Positions 23,866 through 35,354 of a stretch of DNA of 64,000 nucleotides are shown here, in pieces. A program made the translations under genes and the position numbers. Below the pieces are notes generated by a model, which did no database searches, was not told the origin of the DNA, and worked only from the letters and a program-made list of their open reading frames with translations. Every line of letters begins with the position of its first letter. The stretch's first letter is position 1. The stretch is from Rana temporaria (Eukaryota; Chordata; Amphibia; Anura; Ranidae), in contig NC_053489.1 in assembly GCF_905171775.1 (NCBI RefSeq), positions 330,804,089 through 330,868,088 of the forward strand, written 5' to 3'.

Positions 23866-24559
23866 TCAGACACAAAAAAGACACAGAAAGGTTAACGTAG
23901 CAGGGAGAACAATACCTGAACAATCATTGGTTAGTTCACCTACCCTGCAGGGAGCAAAATAAAGAATATCAACAGCACACAGCACACTCCAGTAAAGCAT
24001 GTTTGCCCCACCCTTCCCACCCTGCACACAAGCCCAGCATGTTGTGTGCCTGAATCCCATAACTGTAAATATAGATGACCTCGGGGGTTCACAGGTCCTT
24101 AGCAGTAGAATAGTAGCCGCATAGCAGTATGCAGCATGTCTCAAAGGAGCTAAGTAGCATCCAATACAATATCAAACCCTTCCCTTGTATTTGTTCAGGG
24201 ATATAGGGACAGATCAAAAATTACAGCTCCAAAACAAAACAGGTAAAAATAAAAAATAAATGTACAAAATAGTAGGTGCAAAGTTAGTCCAACTAGGAAC
24301 CAAAAAGTAGTTCCAAGAAAAAAGTACAGTAAGTATTGGAATTGCAGGGACTTTTTCTTATTCAATCAACTTGTAGATCTGCGCGGGACATCACGCAGGA
24401 GAAACATAGTGTCCAGAAACAAACATAAATTCCCACCACTAAATAACATTAGAGTGAGCGTAGGCCTTGTATCACAGGTGTATAGCAGATGAAACATCTG
24501 AAATTCAGCGGTGTGCAGCAGGGCTAGAGTGCCCTCTAGCATCCAGCCAGTGTGAAGCC

Positions 24560-25430
24560 TCAGGGGTGAGTGTTGAAGAAGAAAACTTTGCCTCTGTCTA
24601 CAACTCTCAATTTTGCAGGGCATAGCATACTGTAAGCCAATTGTAACTCCTGTAGCCTTTTCTTCACATGAACAAAGCTGGCCCTTTGCCTCTGTGTAGC
24701 TGCCAAGAAGTCAGGATATATAGAGATGCGATTACCATTATACTGTAGGTCTCCCAAAGTGCAAGCTTCACGGAGGATACTTTCACAATCTCTAAAATGT
24801 AGGGTACATGCTATCATTGGGTGTGGGTGTGAGCCAGGAGGAGGAGATTTAGATGGGATTCTATGAGCCCTTTCTATAGTGAATAATCGTGAGAATGTGG
24901 TATCTGCTATATTATCTCTAAATCAAAGTTCCAGGAAATCTTCCGGCTGTTTATCCTCTGCTTTTTCAGGGAAACCTACAAAGTGAACATTGTTCCTTCT
25001 TTGACGGCCCTCCATATCTCCTAATTTGCCAGTGTTGGCATTCAACTCTCTTAGCACAGTTTGTACCTTGTTTTCTAAAGGACAGACTACATCCTCCAGA
25101 TCTTTGATTCTTTGCTCAGATTCTGTGGCCTGTTCCCTAATATTCTGTAAATCCTGCTTTAGGAATGACATTTCTGCCCTCATGCCATCAATGTGTTCCA
25201 TCAGGGTAGATTGGCAGGTGTATATGGCTTCCATAATCTGTTTCAGGGAGGGCTCCTCATCCCCCTCTGCCTGCACCATTTCCCCTGTCTTTGTGGGACA
25301 GCCTGTCCAGAGAGAAGCCTCTTCTCATCCCCCTAGGTCTGCAGGGCAGCGTTCTCACCTTACCAGTGGGTGAGTGGTCAGCTCCATTGGGCTGGGTGTT
25401 GCTGGGGCCCTGCACAGCTTTCTTGTGGTC
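24560..25430 (-). pseudogene. LINE ORF1 (coiled-coil RNA-binding protein), nearly open
   Basis: L1 ORF1 protein forms trimers by a coiled coil and packages LINE RNA. Here the 118-codon frame at 24,923-25,279 contains a heptad-like segment (HIDGMRAEMSFLKQDLQNI, then SEQRIKDLEDVV) followed by RRNNVHFVGFPEKAED, the start of the RRM-like domain. One in-frame TGA follows FLEL (about 24,920). The same frame then continues through FTIERAHRIPSKSPPPGSHP into LGDLQYNGNRISIYPDF and QLAYSMLCPAKLRV, the C-terminal domain, ending at 24,560. Upstream of 25,279 the N-terminal part is in broken frames, so the true start is unclear. A single stop inside an otherwise long conserved frame implies a comparatively young or slowly decaying copy. 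Confidence 0.85.
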
Positions 25431-25870
25431 GCCACCATCTTGGGATCCCCATGCAAAACAGAACAGGTGTTCCACAGCAGATTCCATGGGTGCTGGCCCA
25501 TATTTCACCATAGCCAGCTTTTCTGCCAGGTCCAGTGAGTGTTAGGGTGCCGGGTGGTACAGGATCAGTGTCTCTGACACTCAGGATGTCTGAAGGAGAA
25601 TTTGCCCTGGCCAGAGCCATATACAGGAAGCGGCCAGTAACAAAGGATTTCTTAGATTTGCCTGCCCCTGACAGTGACTCGAGCTGGGCATTGCCGCTTA
25701 GTGAAGGATTGGCTCGGGCTGCTCTCGGCTGCTCTAGTCCTGCAAAGGGAACTGCTTTCCGGCTGAAAAAAGTGCAGGGACGCCGTTCCCACGTGTTCCC
25801 GCAGGACTTGAGCCCTGTTCACAATGCTGCTCACATGTCGGCCGCTATCTCTGCCTCCAATCTTTAATCC
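25431..25870 (-). other. Probable LINE 5' region
   Basis: The sequence upstream of the ORF1 remnant is GC-richer than the surroundings and contains CpGs, as expected for a LINE 5' UTR. AT-rich DNA resumes at about 25,870. No target duplication was identified to fix the end. Confidence 0.45.
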
Positions 25871-26497
25871 TTAATGTGAACTCATGAGATGGTATGCATA
25901 CTCCAATACTAACCGTGCTGTCTATATTATGAGTATTGAAAAACACCCCAGGAAAGTCAGCATTTCTAGACTGACAAAACTAGTTCTTCACTAGAAAAGG
26001 CATGACATTAGACCAAGATTTTATGATATGTACTGTTGTAAACAAATAACCAAATAACAAATAACCAATAAACATGAATAAACTAAGCAATAAGCTCCTG
26101 CTGAAATCAAACCCAGATCAGATCAACTATGACTTGTTAAATCTGCTTTCCAATTCACCAGACCTAGTTTACTAAAACTACTTTTTCTCTCTCTGAAAAA
26201 TTTAAATCTAAGAATATAGTAATAACACTAGTTAGAACTAGTATCACCATAGCAAGAAGACTGGTGAGAGAGTGGGCCTGTGTTATACAGTATTTACAAA
26301 AATGTGTCAAACAGTGTTTGGCTGGTAATTTTGAACTTGGGACCCACAAAAACAGTATGGAGCCCCAGATGTTAAGAATGAATTGCAGAAGGTAAAACAG
26401 AATTATTTCCGACTTTGGGGGAGGGACAGGGGGCAAGATTGGCAAGAAGTTTCCCTGCTCCTTTCCAGTGACCTAGTAAAGGAATGTACAAAGACCC
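25871..26497. other. Unique-looking intergenic DNA
   Basis: No repeats or coding frames were recognised. A 93-codon minus frame (26,164-26,445) has no known domain. Confidence 0.4.
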
Positions 26498-26994
26498 TTA
26501 AAGGAGTTGTAAAGGAAAAAAAAATGCCTAAAATTAATGTCTGCAAGGTAGACAGACAGAATAGTGTAATGATTCTGTTAAAAAACGAGTAAATACCTAT
26601 TAAATTCCTTCATCTATATCACCTCCGGCATTCTAGTTTCTGTTCTCTCATTCACTTCCTGGTTTGCATAGTTCGTTCATGTAAGAACTACATTTCCCAG
26701 TATGAATTGCGGCATGCCCAGTAATTCACACCTCCTTGAGGTCTCTAACACGTAGAGAGCGTCCTGCCGCACAGATGTAGTTCCCAGGAGGGGGTGAGCA
26801 CGTTACTGACCACCCTAGTAAACCCTCCCATCATGGTGGTTAGTAAAATCAAACAAGCAGGAAGTGAACAGAACAGAGAAGAAATAGAGAAACTTCTGAG
26901 CAAAAACGAACAATGAGGAAGTGAAAAGAGGAATGTCTGCAGGTAAAGGATGCTTATTATGAAAAAAAAATGTTTTCCTTTACAACCCCTTTAA
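26498..26994. mobile_element. MITE TTAAAGGAGTTGTAAAGG, TTAA-flanked
   Basis: The ends are TTAAAGGAGTTGTAAAGG and CCTTTACAACCCCTTTAA. The interior has inverted segments, for example TTCACTTCCTGGTTTG against AAACAAGCAGGAAGTGAA. It is the closest match here to the 9,103-9,454 element. Confidence 0.9.
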
Positions 26995-27148
26995 GAAAAG
27001 TACTGCTTAAATTTGGGGAAACACAGGAATGACCTGTAATAGTCACATTTAATATAGTTCCAGAAATGTATAGACAATTTCATCCAGAAGAAATAAAGTG
27101 TGCTGTAAACCTAAGAACAAACATTTCATTAATTAAAGCTTATGGTTC

Positions 27149-27581
27149 TTAAAGCAGAGGTCCACCCACCGCTGCAAAAATTAAAAGCCATCAGCTGCAC
27201 ATACTGCATCTGCTGCCTTTAATAATCGGACACTTGCCTGTCCTGGAGTACAGCAATGTCGGCACCGCAGCTGATGTTTCCATTGCGAGTAAGGGAATCC
27301 GGCAGTGAAGCCTTACGGCTTTGCGCTGGGAACCCTACTGCACATCCGTAAAGCTCTGCTCCTCTGTCCTACTGACCTGGCAGCCGGGGAAGGAAGAGGG
27401 AGGAGGAAGCCCGGGCGGTGATGTCAATACCTGCAGCTGAGGCTCCCGGAAGTGGAAACAGTATACCTGTGAAAGACAGGTATCCTGTCCTCCCTCCCCC
27501 CCAAAAGGTGCCAAATGTGACACCAGAGGGGGAGGAGTACAATGAGCGGAAGTTCCACTTTTGGGTGGAACTCTGCTTTAA
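27149..27581. mobile_element. MITE TTAAAGCAGAGGTCCACCC, TTAA-flanked
   Basis: The left end TTAAAGCAGAGGTCCACCC and right end GGGTGGAACTCTGCTTTAA are inverted with two mismatches over 19 bp. The 433-bp interior includes CCGGGCGGTGATGTCA and no gene. Same TTAAAG superfamily, different subfamily. Confidence 0.9.
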
Positions 27582-27694
27582 ATGCGGTAGCTATATTGAT
27601 TATTTGCAGGCTTTGTTTTTGCTTTTTTAACCTAGTGATCCTCTTCTAGTGGTATATCTACAAAAGACAGTAAATAAGACTTAAAAAAGTGATA

Positions 27695-28214
27695 TAAACC
27701 ACTTAAGGGCCAAGCCTCTTTTTTACAATTTAAATTTTAAAAAACTTGGTCACTTTTATTACTATTACAAGGAATATAAACATCCCTTTTAATAGAATAA
27801 AAGGATGACGGGACCTCTTAAATATGAGATCTGGGGTCAAAAAGACCTGAGATCTCATATTTACACAAAAATGCAATAAAAAAATAAAATAAAAAATCTC
27901 TTTTTAAGAGCTATGGGCGGAAGGGGAGTTTGACGTCGCTTCTACCCTCCCAAGCCATGGAGCCGCGGCCATCTTCCCCTCAGTCAGCAGGCAGGCATCC
28001 ATGGGAGAGGACGCAATCATCTCCGCCACCACCGACAAGCGGCGGGGATGACCGAAGCGTGGCAAGAGGGGGGTGGGCACCTCTCCTGCCATCGGTAAAA
28101 GTGATCTCGCTGTGAATCCACCACAGCGACAACTATTATCTTAAAGAGGAATGCACGGCATTCCCGAAAATACCAGGGTTATGGCAGCTAGCTTGTTTTG
28201 CGTGAAGTGGTTAA
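27695..28214. mobile_element. Short TTAACCACTTC-type element
   Basis: The start ATAAACCACTTAAGGGCC and end GCGTGAAGTGGTTAA are inverted copies, the first with one mutated TTAA base. It carries two hairpins: AAATATGAGATCT / AGATCTCATATTT (27,820-27,832 and 27,850-27,862) and TCGCTGTG / CACAGCGA (28,107-28,114 and 28,122-28,129). 'attacaaggaatataaacatccct' resembles the 54,064-54,096 hairpin of the long copy, which supports common origin. Confidence 0.8.
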
Positions 28215-28640
28215 AGGCAATTTTGTTTTTTTTATACATAACAAACATGTCATACTTACCTGCTCTGTGTAGTGCTTTTGCACAGAGCAGCCTGAATTCT
28301 CTTCTTCTCAGGTCCCTTACCTCCTGCTGAGTGCTTCCAGAGCAAACAGCTTGCAATGCGGGCACCCAAGCAGACTTGCTCCCAAGCCAATGCTCTACGT
28401 GTCCATTTACACATAGAAATGCAGTTCGGCCCAGCCACCTCTCTTTTTTCATTGGCTCACTGGCAGTGATGGACAGCGGCAGGAGCCGATGGCTCTTGAA
28501 GCTGTTTAAGCCAATAAGGAGGAAGATTCTCTGGAAGAAATGAGGCTTTTGTGCACATAGCTGGATTGTGATGGGGCTCAGGTAAGTACTGTGGGGGCTG
28601 CTGCACACAGAAAAAATGCATGAAGGTAGAAACTACAACT
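28215..28640. repeat. Probable interspersed repeat
   Basis: The sequence 'catacttacctgctctgtg...' through 'gctcaggtaagtactgtggg' is a known-looking frog dispersed repeat (from memory). It abuts the previous element at TTAAAGG. The 155-codon minus frame over it has no domain and is not accepted as a gene. Confidence 0.45.
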
Positions 28641-29535
28641 TTCTTCTCAGTGATACATATGAAGTATGGTTTAGCAGAAGAAGATTTTTTTGTGTGATTG
28701 CATACAGAAGGATGGTGTCCACTGGTCTGACAATGTAGAAAACTATGCTAAAAAATGTATATTTTATATTGTCTCTATTAGAAATTCCTTTAGCCAGCTA
28801 CACTGCTATCATTTTAAAGAAAAGCTGAACTTTAATACATATTAGAATATGAAAAATATACATTTTGGAACTGCTAATAAACTAAATGTTTAATTTAACC
28901 TAGTGATTTTCTGCATACCAAGGTCTTTTAAGCTATACAATAAGGCTGTTTTTCAATTCACTGACTGTCACAAACTCACCTTTTCTCCTTTCTTAATAAA
29001 TTCAAATTCCCAAGCATTAACTCACAGCTGTCATCCAGACAGGTACAGTACAAAGGCTTTAGTCTACAAGAGAAAAAGAACACTACTAAGTTCACGTTTG
29101 CTTTAGAACATCCATACAGAAAAAATTAGGAAACTCATACTCTGTCAGAAATTTTAAATCAGTCTTGGCTTAAGTATTTAAGATATTTTATTATTTTTTA
29201 CAAAATAAGGTTTTTGGTTTTCAAAAATAATCTCCACCTCTTTTTAAAAAATAGGTTAATAAATTATACTGTTCTACAAAAGACAATTTGCTATTGTGGT
29301 GAATGGTGCTGCAGAAGTTTGCATCATTGCGTTGACATTTCAATAAACTTTCTCTTTGGAATTTCTGTTATTTTCAGTTTATATAGTTCATTAAACAGTA
29401 AACTCTGTTAAAAAAAGTTACATGTTTTGTTAAAAAGAAAATATATCATCTTTGTGATGTTTTTTAATTATATGAATAAGGATGTCGTAATGTAAATATT
29501 TTTGTTATCAATATACTTTAGATGAAGGGCTTGTT
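28641..29535. other. Unique AT-rich intergenic DNA
   Basis: No family, palindrome or coding frame was recognised. AT-rich with frequent TTTTTA and AAATATA words. Confidence 0.45.
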
Positions 29536-30810
29536 ACATAGTTACATATTTAGTCAGATTGAAAAAAGACACAAGTCCATCCAGTTCAACCACAAAAAAA
29601 ATAAACAAACAAAATAAAAAACACAGTACAATCCCATACACCCAACTCCATACCCACAGTTGATCCAGAGGAAGGCAAAAAACCCCAGCAGAGCGTGAGA
29701 TCCAATTTGCTACAGCAGGGGAAAAAAATTCCTTCCTGATCCCCCGAGAGGCAATCGGATTTACCCTGGATCAACTTTACCTACAAATCTTAGTACTCAG
29801 TTATATTCTGTACATTTAGGAAAGAATCCAGGCCTTTCTTAAAGCAATCTACTGAGCTGGCCAGAACCACGTCTGGAGGGAGTCTGTTCCACATTTTCAC
29901 AGCTCTTACTGTGAAAAAACCTTTCCGTATTTGGAGGTGAAATCTCTTTTCCTCTATACGTAAAGAGTGCCCCCTTGTCCTCAGTGTTGACCGTAAAGTG
30001 AATAACTCAACACCAAGTTCACTGTATGGACCTCTTATATATTGATCATATCCCCCCTTATTATTCTCTTCTCAAGAGTGAATACATTCAGTTCTTCTAA
30101 TCTTTCCTCATAGCTGAGCTCCTCCATGCTTCTTATCAGTTTGGTTGCCCTTCTCTGCACTTTCTCCAGTTCTCCGATATCCTTTTTGAGAACTGGGGCC
30201 CAAAACTGAACTGCATATTCCAGATGAGGTCTTACTAATGATTTGTACAAGGGAAAAATTATATCTCTTTCTCTGGAGTCCATACCTCTCTTAATACAAG
30301 AAAGGACTTTGCTCGCTTTGGAAACCGCAGCTTGGCATTGCATGCCATTATTGAGCTTATGATCAACTAAAACCCCCAGATCCTTCTCCACTATAGATCC
30401 CCCCAGTTTTACTCCCCCTAGCATGTATGATGCATGCATATTCTTAGTCCCTAAGTGCATAACTTTACATTTATCAACATTAAACCTCATCTGCCACTTA
30501 GTCGCCCAATTAGACAGAGCATTGAGGTTGGCTTGTAAATTGGAGACATCCTGCAAGGACGTTATTCCACTGCATAGCTTGGTGTCATCAGCGAAAACAG
30601 AAATGTTACTTTTGATCTCAGACCCAATATCATTTATAAATATATTGAAAAGTAAGGTCCCAGCACTGAACCTTGGGGTACACCACTAATAACCTTAGAC
30701 CATTCAGAGTAAGAATCATTAACCACTATTCTCTGAATTCTGTCTTTCAGCCAGTTTTCTATCCATTTACAAACTGCTATATCCAATCCTGTAGACCTTA
30801 CCTTACACAT
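29536..30810 (-). mobile_element. CR1-like LINE, 5'-truncated
   Basis: The end at about 29,536-29,551 reads on the minus strand as ATGTAACTATGTAAC, a short tandem tail of the kind that ends CR1/L2-type LINEs in place of poly(A). The element begins inside the RT domain (about 30,810), so it lacks the endonuclease and ORF1. This is the only LINE here that is not L1-like. Confidence 0.85.
29586..30810 (-). pseudogene. CR1 reverse transcriptase remnant
   Basis: Reading on the minus strand: KWIENWLKDRIQRIV and SGVPQGSVLGP (RT palm), then a one-base loss near 30,655, then FNIFINDIGSEI and VFADDTKL with the catalytic FADD codons at 30,584-30,595. The 173-codon frame (30,035-30,556) follows with WQMRFNVDKCKVMHLG, EKDLGVLVD, YKSLVRPHLEYAVQFW and ELEKVQRRATKLI, the thumb and C-terminal motifs of CR1. 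Coding similarity continues in broken frames to about 29,586. The frameshift and the missing 5' half make it inactive; the active-site residues are still there. Confidence 0.9.
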
Positions 30811-31599
30811 GAGCCATGTATGCGGGGCTTGTATTGAACTTCCTTCCCAAGACTCATGAAGGTGGTGGCAATGGGTATGAAGGCACAGAGTGGGAGTTTA
30901 CAGGCCAAGTAAGATCTATGTTGCAGCCAGATGTGTAGAATATTGGGAGATGATGATTATAGAGCAGCCACCAGACACAGGAATAACATGGTGCCAGATC
31001 AAGAGGCAAAACCTGAGCCCAGGAAACAAGCCAAGATCAGTAACAGTCAAGCAGCATGGTACCTAATTAGGAGGAAAATATAAAGTCCAGGAGACAAGCC
31101 AAGGTTAGTAAACATTGGGCCAACAGGGTAAAAGGCAGAAGGTGTTGGCAGGAGGTAAGCAGAGTCATACACATTAAAGCAAAATCAGTAGGTCCTTCTG
31201 CAGTGCTAAAGTTAATATAGTCCACTGCACCAATACCAGTGGAGAGCCGGCATGGTAGTTTTTGTGTACATGCATGATAATTCTGCACACGCTAAGGAAC
31301 GTGTGCCTTCTTGCTAATGCACATCTGCCATTTACCTTATGAGCAGAAGTATGGGCAACATGATACAAACACATATACTTTTACTGGTTTCCTTCTAATG
31401 GAAATAATCTGACCTCCCTTACAAAAGGCTTGTAAATAAGTACAGGTCAGTAGGCAAAGCCGCACATGCAGAAACCAATAGCAATCATAGAAGGTTTATA
31501 ATCTGCCTGATTTCTATCATTAGGTGCCATTTAATATATTTTGGTCACTTATTTCCTTAAATCCATGCCATAGAGTTTGAGGCTTGGAGTTAAGTATCT
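30811..31599. other. Unclassified, repeat-like
   Basis: The words 'caggaaacaagccaagatca' (31,018) and 'aggagacaagccaaggttag' (31,086) repeat each other 68 bp apart, suggesting a duplicated retroelement fragment. No coding motif was seen. Confidence 0.4.
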
Positions 31600-31607
31600 G
31601 TGTAAAG

Positions 31608-31788
31608 CAGTGTTTCTCAACTCCAGTTCTCAAGGCGCCCCAAAAGTTCATGTTTTCAGGATTTCCCTCAGATAAAACAGCTGTGGTAATTAGGCAGTGA
31701 AACTGATCAAATCACCTGTGCAAATTAATGGAAGGTCTGAAAACATGACCTGTTGGGGCGCTTTGAGGACTGGAGTTGAGAAACACTG
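31608..31788. mobile_element. hAT-type MITE with 8-bp target duplication
   Basis: The terminal inverted repeats are CAGTGTTTCTCAACTCCAG and CTGGAGTTGAGAAACACTG. The 8 bp on either side, GTGTAAAG (31,600-31,607) and GTGTAGAG (31,789-31,796), match in 7 of 8. CAGTG...CACTG ends and 8-bp duplications are hallmarks of the hAT superfamily. At 181 bp it encodes nothing. Confidence 0.95.
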
Positions 31789-31796
31789 GTGTAGAG

Positions 31797-33407
31797 TGCC
31801 GTGTTTTTGCTTTTGAGAATTAAGTATACACAGTAAATTCTAAAAAGCCTACTCTTTGTTTGCTTGTGACCCGAACAAGACAAGTTTTTTTTTTTAAATA
31901 TACAGTATACAAGTATAATAGCTAGCTAACTGGTTCCAATTTATACTATGGCAAAATGTTGGGTCAGCCAATAGGTAAAGGTTTTCTAAGGTAAAGCAAC
32001 TTATTGCATGGTATGTTCACGAAAATTATAACTGGTTAGCTCATTTATCTTACTCTAGCAATTGATAAATGACTCATCTTTCAATAACCTTTAGATAACA
32101 GCACATTTGTCAAAACCACTGTTACATCACTATCGCTCATTACATGCACTCTAAATGCGAACCAATGTCAACTGCATCATTGAAACTAATTTATATAGGC
32201 TCACCTTCATAATTTCACATGGTACTCTATTGTAATCTCAACTTTGATGACTTATTAAGAGATAAAAAATAAAACACAGCCATTAAAAAGATAAAATCTT
32301 AAACAGCATGCCATTATTCTCTAAACTGTTAATATCCTTATTTATCACGAGAGCATTAATGATCCTCTGAGGATTAACAATTGTTCAATTAGTGAAAAGA
32401 TAAAGACCAGATACTGAAGATAAGGAAAGATTGTCAAAGTGTCTACAGTAGTAAGTCAGCATGAATGCAGCATGTTTAGCTATTCAGTATACAATTCTCA
32501 AATCTATTAACAATCATATATTTCAATAAATGTTACTACATTTTGCTGTGTTACAATCCCAAAGATTGTTCTATAATTCATATCTAAACTTACTGTAAAT
32601 TGTAGAAAATGTGCAATCTAATAGCTCCTTAGAAAATCTTTGCAGCATAACAGCATATATGGAGGTAGGAAGGAGTGTGCCATATAGAGGATTACAATAT
32701 CTGATTGTTTACAGTTGGATTTTTTACTAATTTTAAATCTAGAATAATGTATGGAGATACTACTGACAATGTGAACTAATTCTTAAATTGGGACGCATAT
32801 GAAGTGTCAGGGAATATATCATCCATCAAAGTGAATATTATGAAATGTCACATTCCAAAAAATAGGCACTAGTCTGATATGCAATTAATGAATGAAATTT
32901 GCATTGTTAAACTACTGCCAACTAAGGCCATTCTATGGTCTCCTCAGTCCTCAACTGTCAAAGTTGAGGGAATCATACGATGGCCATGGTAATGCAAATT
33001 ATTTGCATACTTATGTTGAGCTGTCCTTTCTCAAATTACTGACCTTCTCCAAATACTGATGAAACAATTGCCCCTAGTTAACAATACAATGTGAACGTGT
33101 TTAATGCCCTCTATAGTATACATTGAAGATCAGTCACACAAAATAGGTTTACTGTTCTATGTTTTTATATGTTGTGATTCAATGCTAATTTTAACTGCTA
33201 AATTATAACTACCATGTCAGCACCCATATAGAGTATCTCAGCTGGAGCTGCAGAGCAAAGCACATGAAAAATAGCATGCAGCATGCAATATTCTATTTGC
33301 AAATGTACTGCAATTCAGCCTTTTGGTAGGTACTGATCCTATTTATAACAATGGGTTTTCTCTTTTCCTTATACTATTTTACAATAAAAAATAAAGTAAA
33401 ATACAAA
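31797..33407. other. Unique DNA with octamer cluster, possible enhancer
   Basis: 1.6 kb without recognised repeats. ATTTGCAT occurs at 32,897-32,904, and a face-to-face pair ATGCAAAT/ATTTGCAT, separated by one T, at 32,992-33,008. A related ATTTGCAAAT lies near 33,294. These match the POU-domain octamer. TAATTA/ATTAATG words are frequent around them. Conserved regulatory DNA is an inference from texture only. Confidence 0.4.
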
Positions 33408-34076
33408 TGTGTGACGGGAGTCACTTTGGGCAGGGGGCTTGTGGAACCCAGCTTACCTCGGAGAGCTCTGGAAACTCCTTGTCCAGCCCCCCTGGCCCCT
33501 CCTATGTGTGCCTCTAATAGACACAGGGTGACCGAGAACCCCAGTTGGGCCTGCACTAACCGTACAACCACACCAGACTCAGCATTTCCTTTTACCCCTG
33601 TTATCCAGTATTCTATATGTTTGGTTTGTGCTGAAAGAATGAAGGGGCTCTTACACTTGGGACAGTGATATTACAGTAATATTTCCGAACAATATCCCTC
33701 AAGAAAATATAAAGATAAATAATTTCACCTTTCAAACTGCTAGATTGTTTGAGGCGTTGCTGTATCCCATTGTTCTATTGTTTCTATCTGCCTTGGGAAC
33801 AACCTATTATGTGATGTATATGTGTATGTGGATTAGCTTGGAGAGGAGAGGGGGGGTTTCTCCAGCAGCCCCTCCCAAATACAGTCTACTGTTAAAATGT
33901 CCTCTGAGTGTATATCTCTGTGTGCCTGTGTTTGAATAAAGATCGTTATGTTTGTTAACACCCTACACTGATTCTTCGACAAGTGACTGGGTGGGCTAAG
34001 GGACATTGGATCATGCTGGTACAGGACAAAGGAAGCTATACAGCGGACAGACTGTTCTTGAGGCAGGGGTGACACA
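33408..34076 (+). mobile_element. Putative solo LTR
   Basis: The stretch begins TGTGTGACGGGAGTCAC and ends GGGTGACACA, giving TG...CA ends within short inverted repeats. It contains AATAAAG at about 33,937, a plausible poly(A) signal. The key support is a homologous copy in the opposite orientation at 36,106-36,743 with the same start and end. No target duplication could be matched, and no internal region adjoins this copy. Confidence 0.65.
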
Positions 34077-34233
34077 TGGCAATGAGTATGGTGTGGAGAT
34101 GCTTTGAAGGATAAATTATAGTATATTTCTAATGATCATATATTTTGAGTTTTTGACTCTGATTTACATATGTTTTCTCTCACATCTTTATGTTATTGTA
34201 TGATATTTACAGATTTGCAGGTTAAGCAATGTA

Positions 34234-34910
34234 TTAAAGAGGAAGTAAACTCTCCTACTCTGATGCTTCTTTTCATTTAGTCCATTATATTAAGTAATTA
34301 TGAAACTATAGCCACTGTAATACAACCCAAATCTCATATTACTTACTGTTTAAAAACTTGTTTCCAGGGGTAAGGCAGCACAATCTTAAGTATTGTTTTT
34401 TGAGTCCACAGTTGAGTCTATTTTTGCCCTTACATTGAGCACTTCCTGTACCATTAACCAAGCCTCCTTCTCAATCCAACGTTTCTATGGCAACCCTGCT
34501 TCTCTGCTCATAGCCGACTAGTTTTAATCCATACTATTTACTTGTGCCGATTATCTAGTGTTTGCCTATGTCAGTCATGCAGTAATGCAGTCCGATGAAC
34601 AGGTCTATACTCCATGTGATATCACACGGTCACATGGGGTGTAGGAGGAAGCTCTGAGTGATTATGCAGTCTCGTGGGATTTCAGTGTTGTGCCATAGGA
34701 AGTCCTGATAATAGACAGACAAGCACACAGAGTGTGCTGTAAATCAGGGGAGATATGGGCACGCTCCAGTGACATAATTCTAAAGAAAAAAAAAGGATTA
34801 CAACAAAACTAACCAAGTAAGGGGAGACATCTACAAGCAGTGTTCATTAGGATATTTTATGCTGATTTACATGGGATACAGTTGTGGGGGAGGGTTTGCA
34901 ACCACTTTAA
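34234..34910. mobile_element. TTAAAG-type MITE, long subfamily
   Basis: The ends are TTAAAGAGGAAGTAAACTC and GGGTTTGCAACCACTTTAA, moderately matching inverted repeats, each starting with TTAA. The interior has CATGTGATATCACACGGTCACATG near 34,612-34,637 and no coding frame. Confidence 0.7.
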
Positions 34911-35354
34911 ACGTGGGATGATTTACAAAGACAAATAAGGAGTACACTTTGAAAGTTAATGTCACTTTGCAAAAAATACCCAAACACATGAAAGGAAATA
35001 AAAAAACAGCATTTTTCTTGCACATCACTTGATGATGGAGCTAAGCAGATGTTGACTTCATTAGCTAAGCTTTGGAGAAAATTGCCACGCAAAGTGCAAC
35101 TTCTCCAGCAAAGTGAATAGTCTATTTGCTTTCAGTAAATCAACTCCTCTGTGTTTGAATCAGCTTTATTGAACCCTTCTGCCTAAAAGCTGTTGAAATA
35201 AGATATCACCTACACACAGAGTGATTTTTTTATATGATTCAGCCAACTAAATTGGAATAGTGATGAGAGGCAGTAAAGCACAACCACTGTGTAGTACTGC
35301 AGAAGGCAAAGACTGAGCATGCAATAAGCCAATATGGATGCTCTTATATACATG
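34911..35354. other. Intergenic, no gene seen
   Basis: AT-rich spacer between two DNA elements; nothing was recognised. Confidence 0.45.

Noticed and set aside
28141..28608. 155-codon minus-strand frame
   Set aside because: Crosses the junction of a MITE and another dispersed repeat; no motif.
33351..33668. 105-codon frame starting with a hydrophobic segment
   Set aside because: Runs from AT-rich DNA into the LTR; no recognisable domain.
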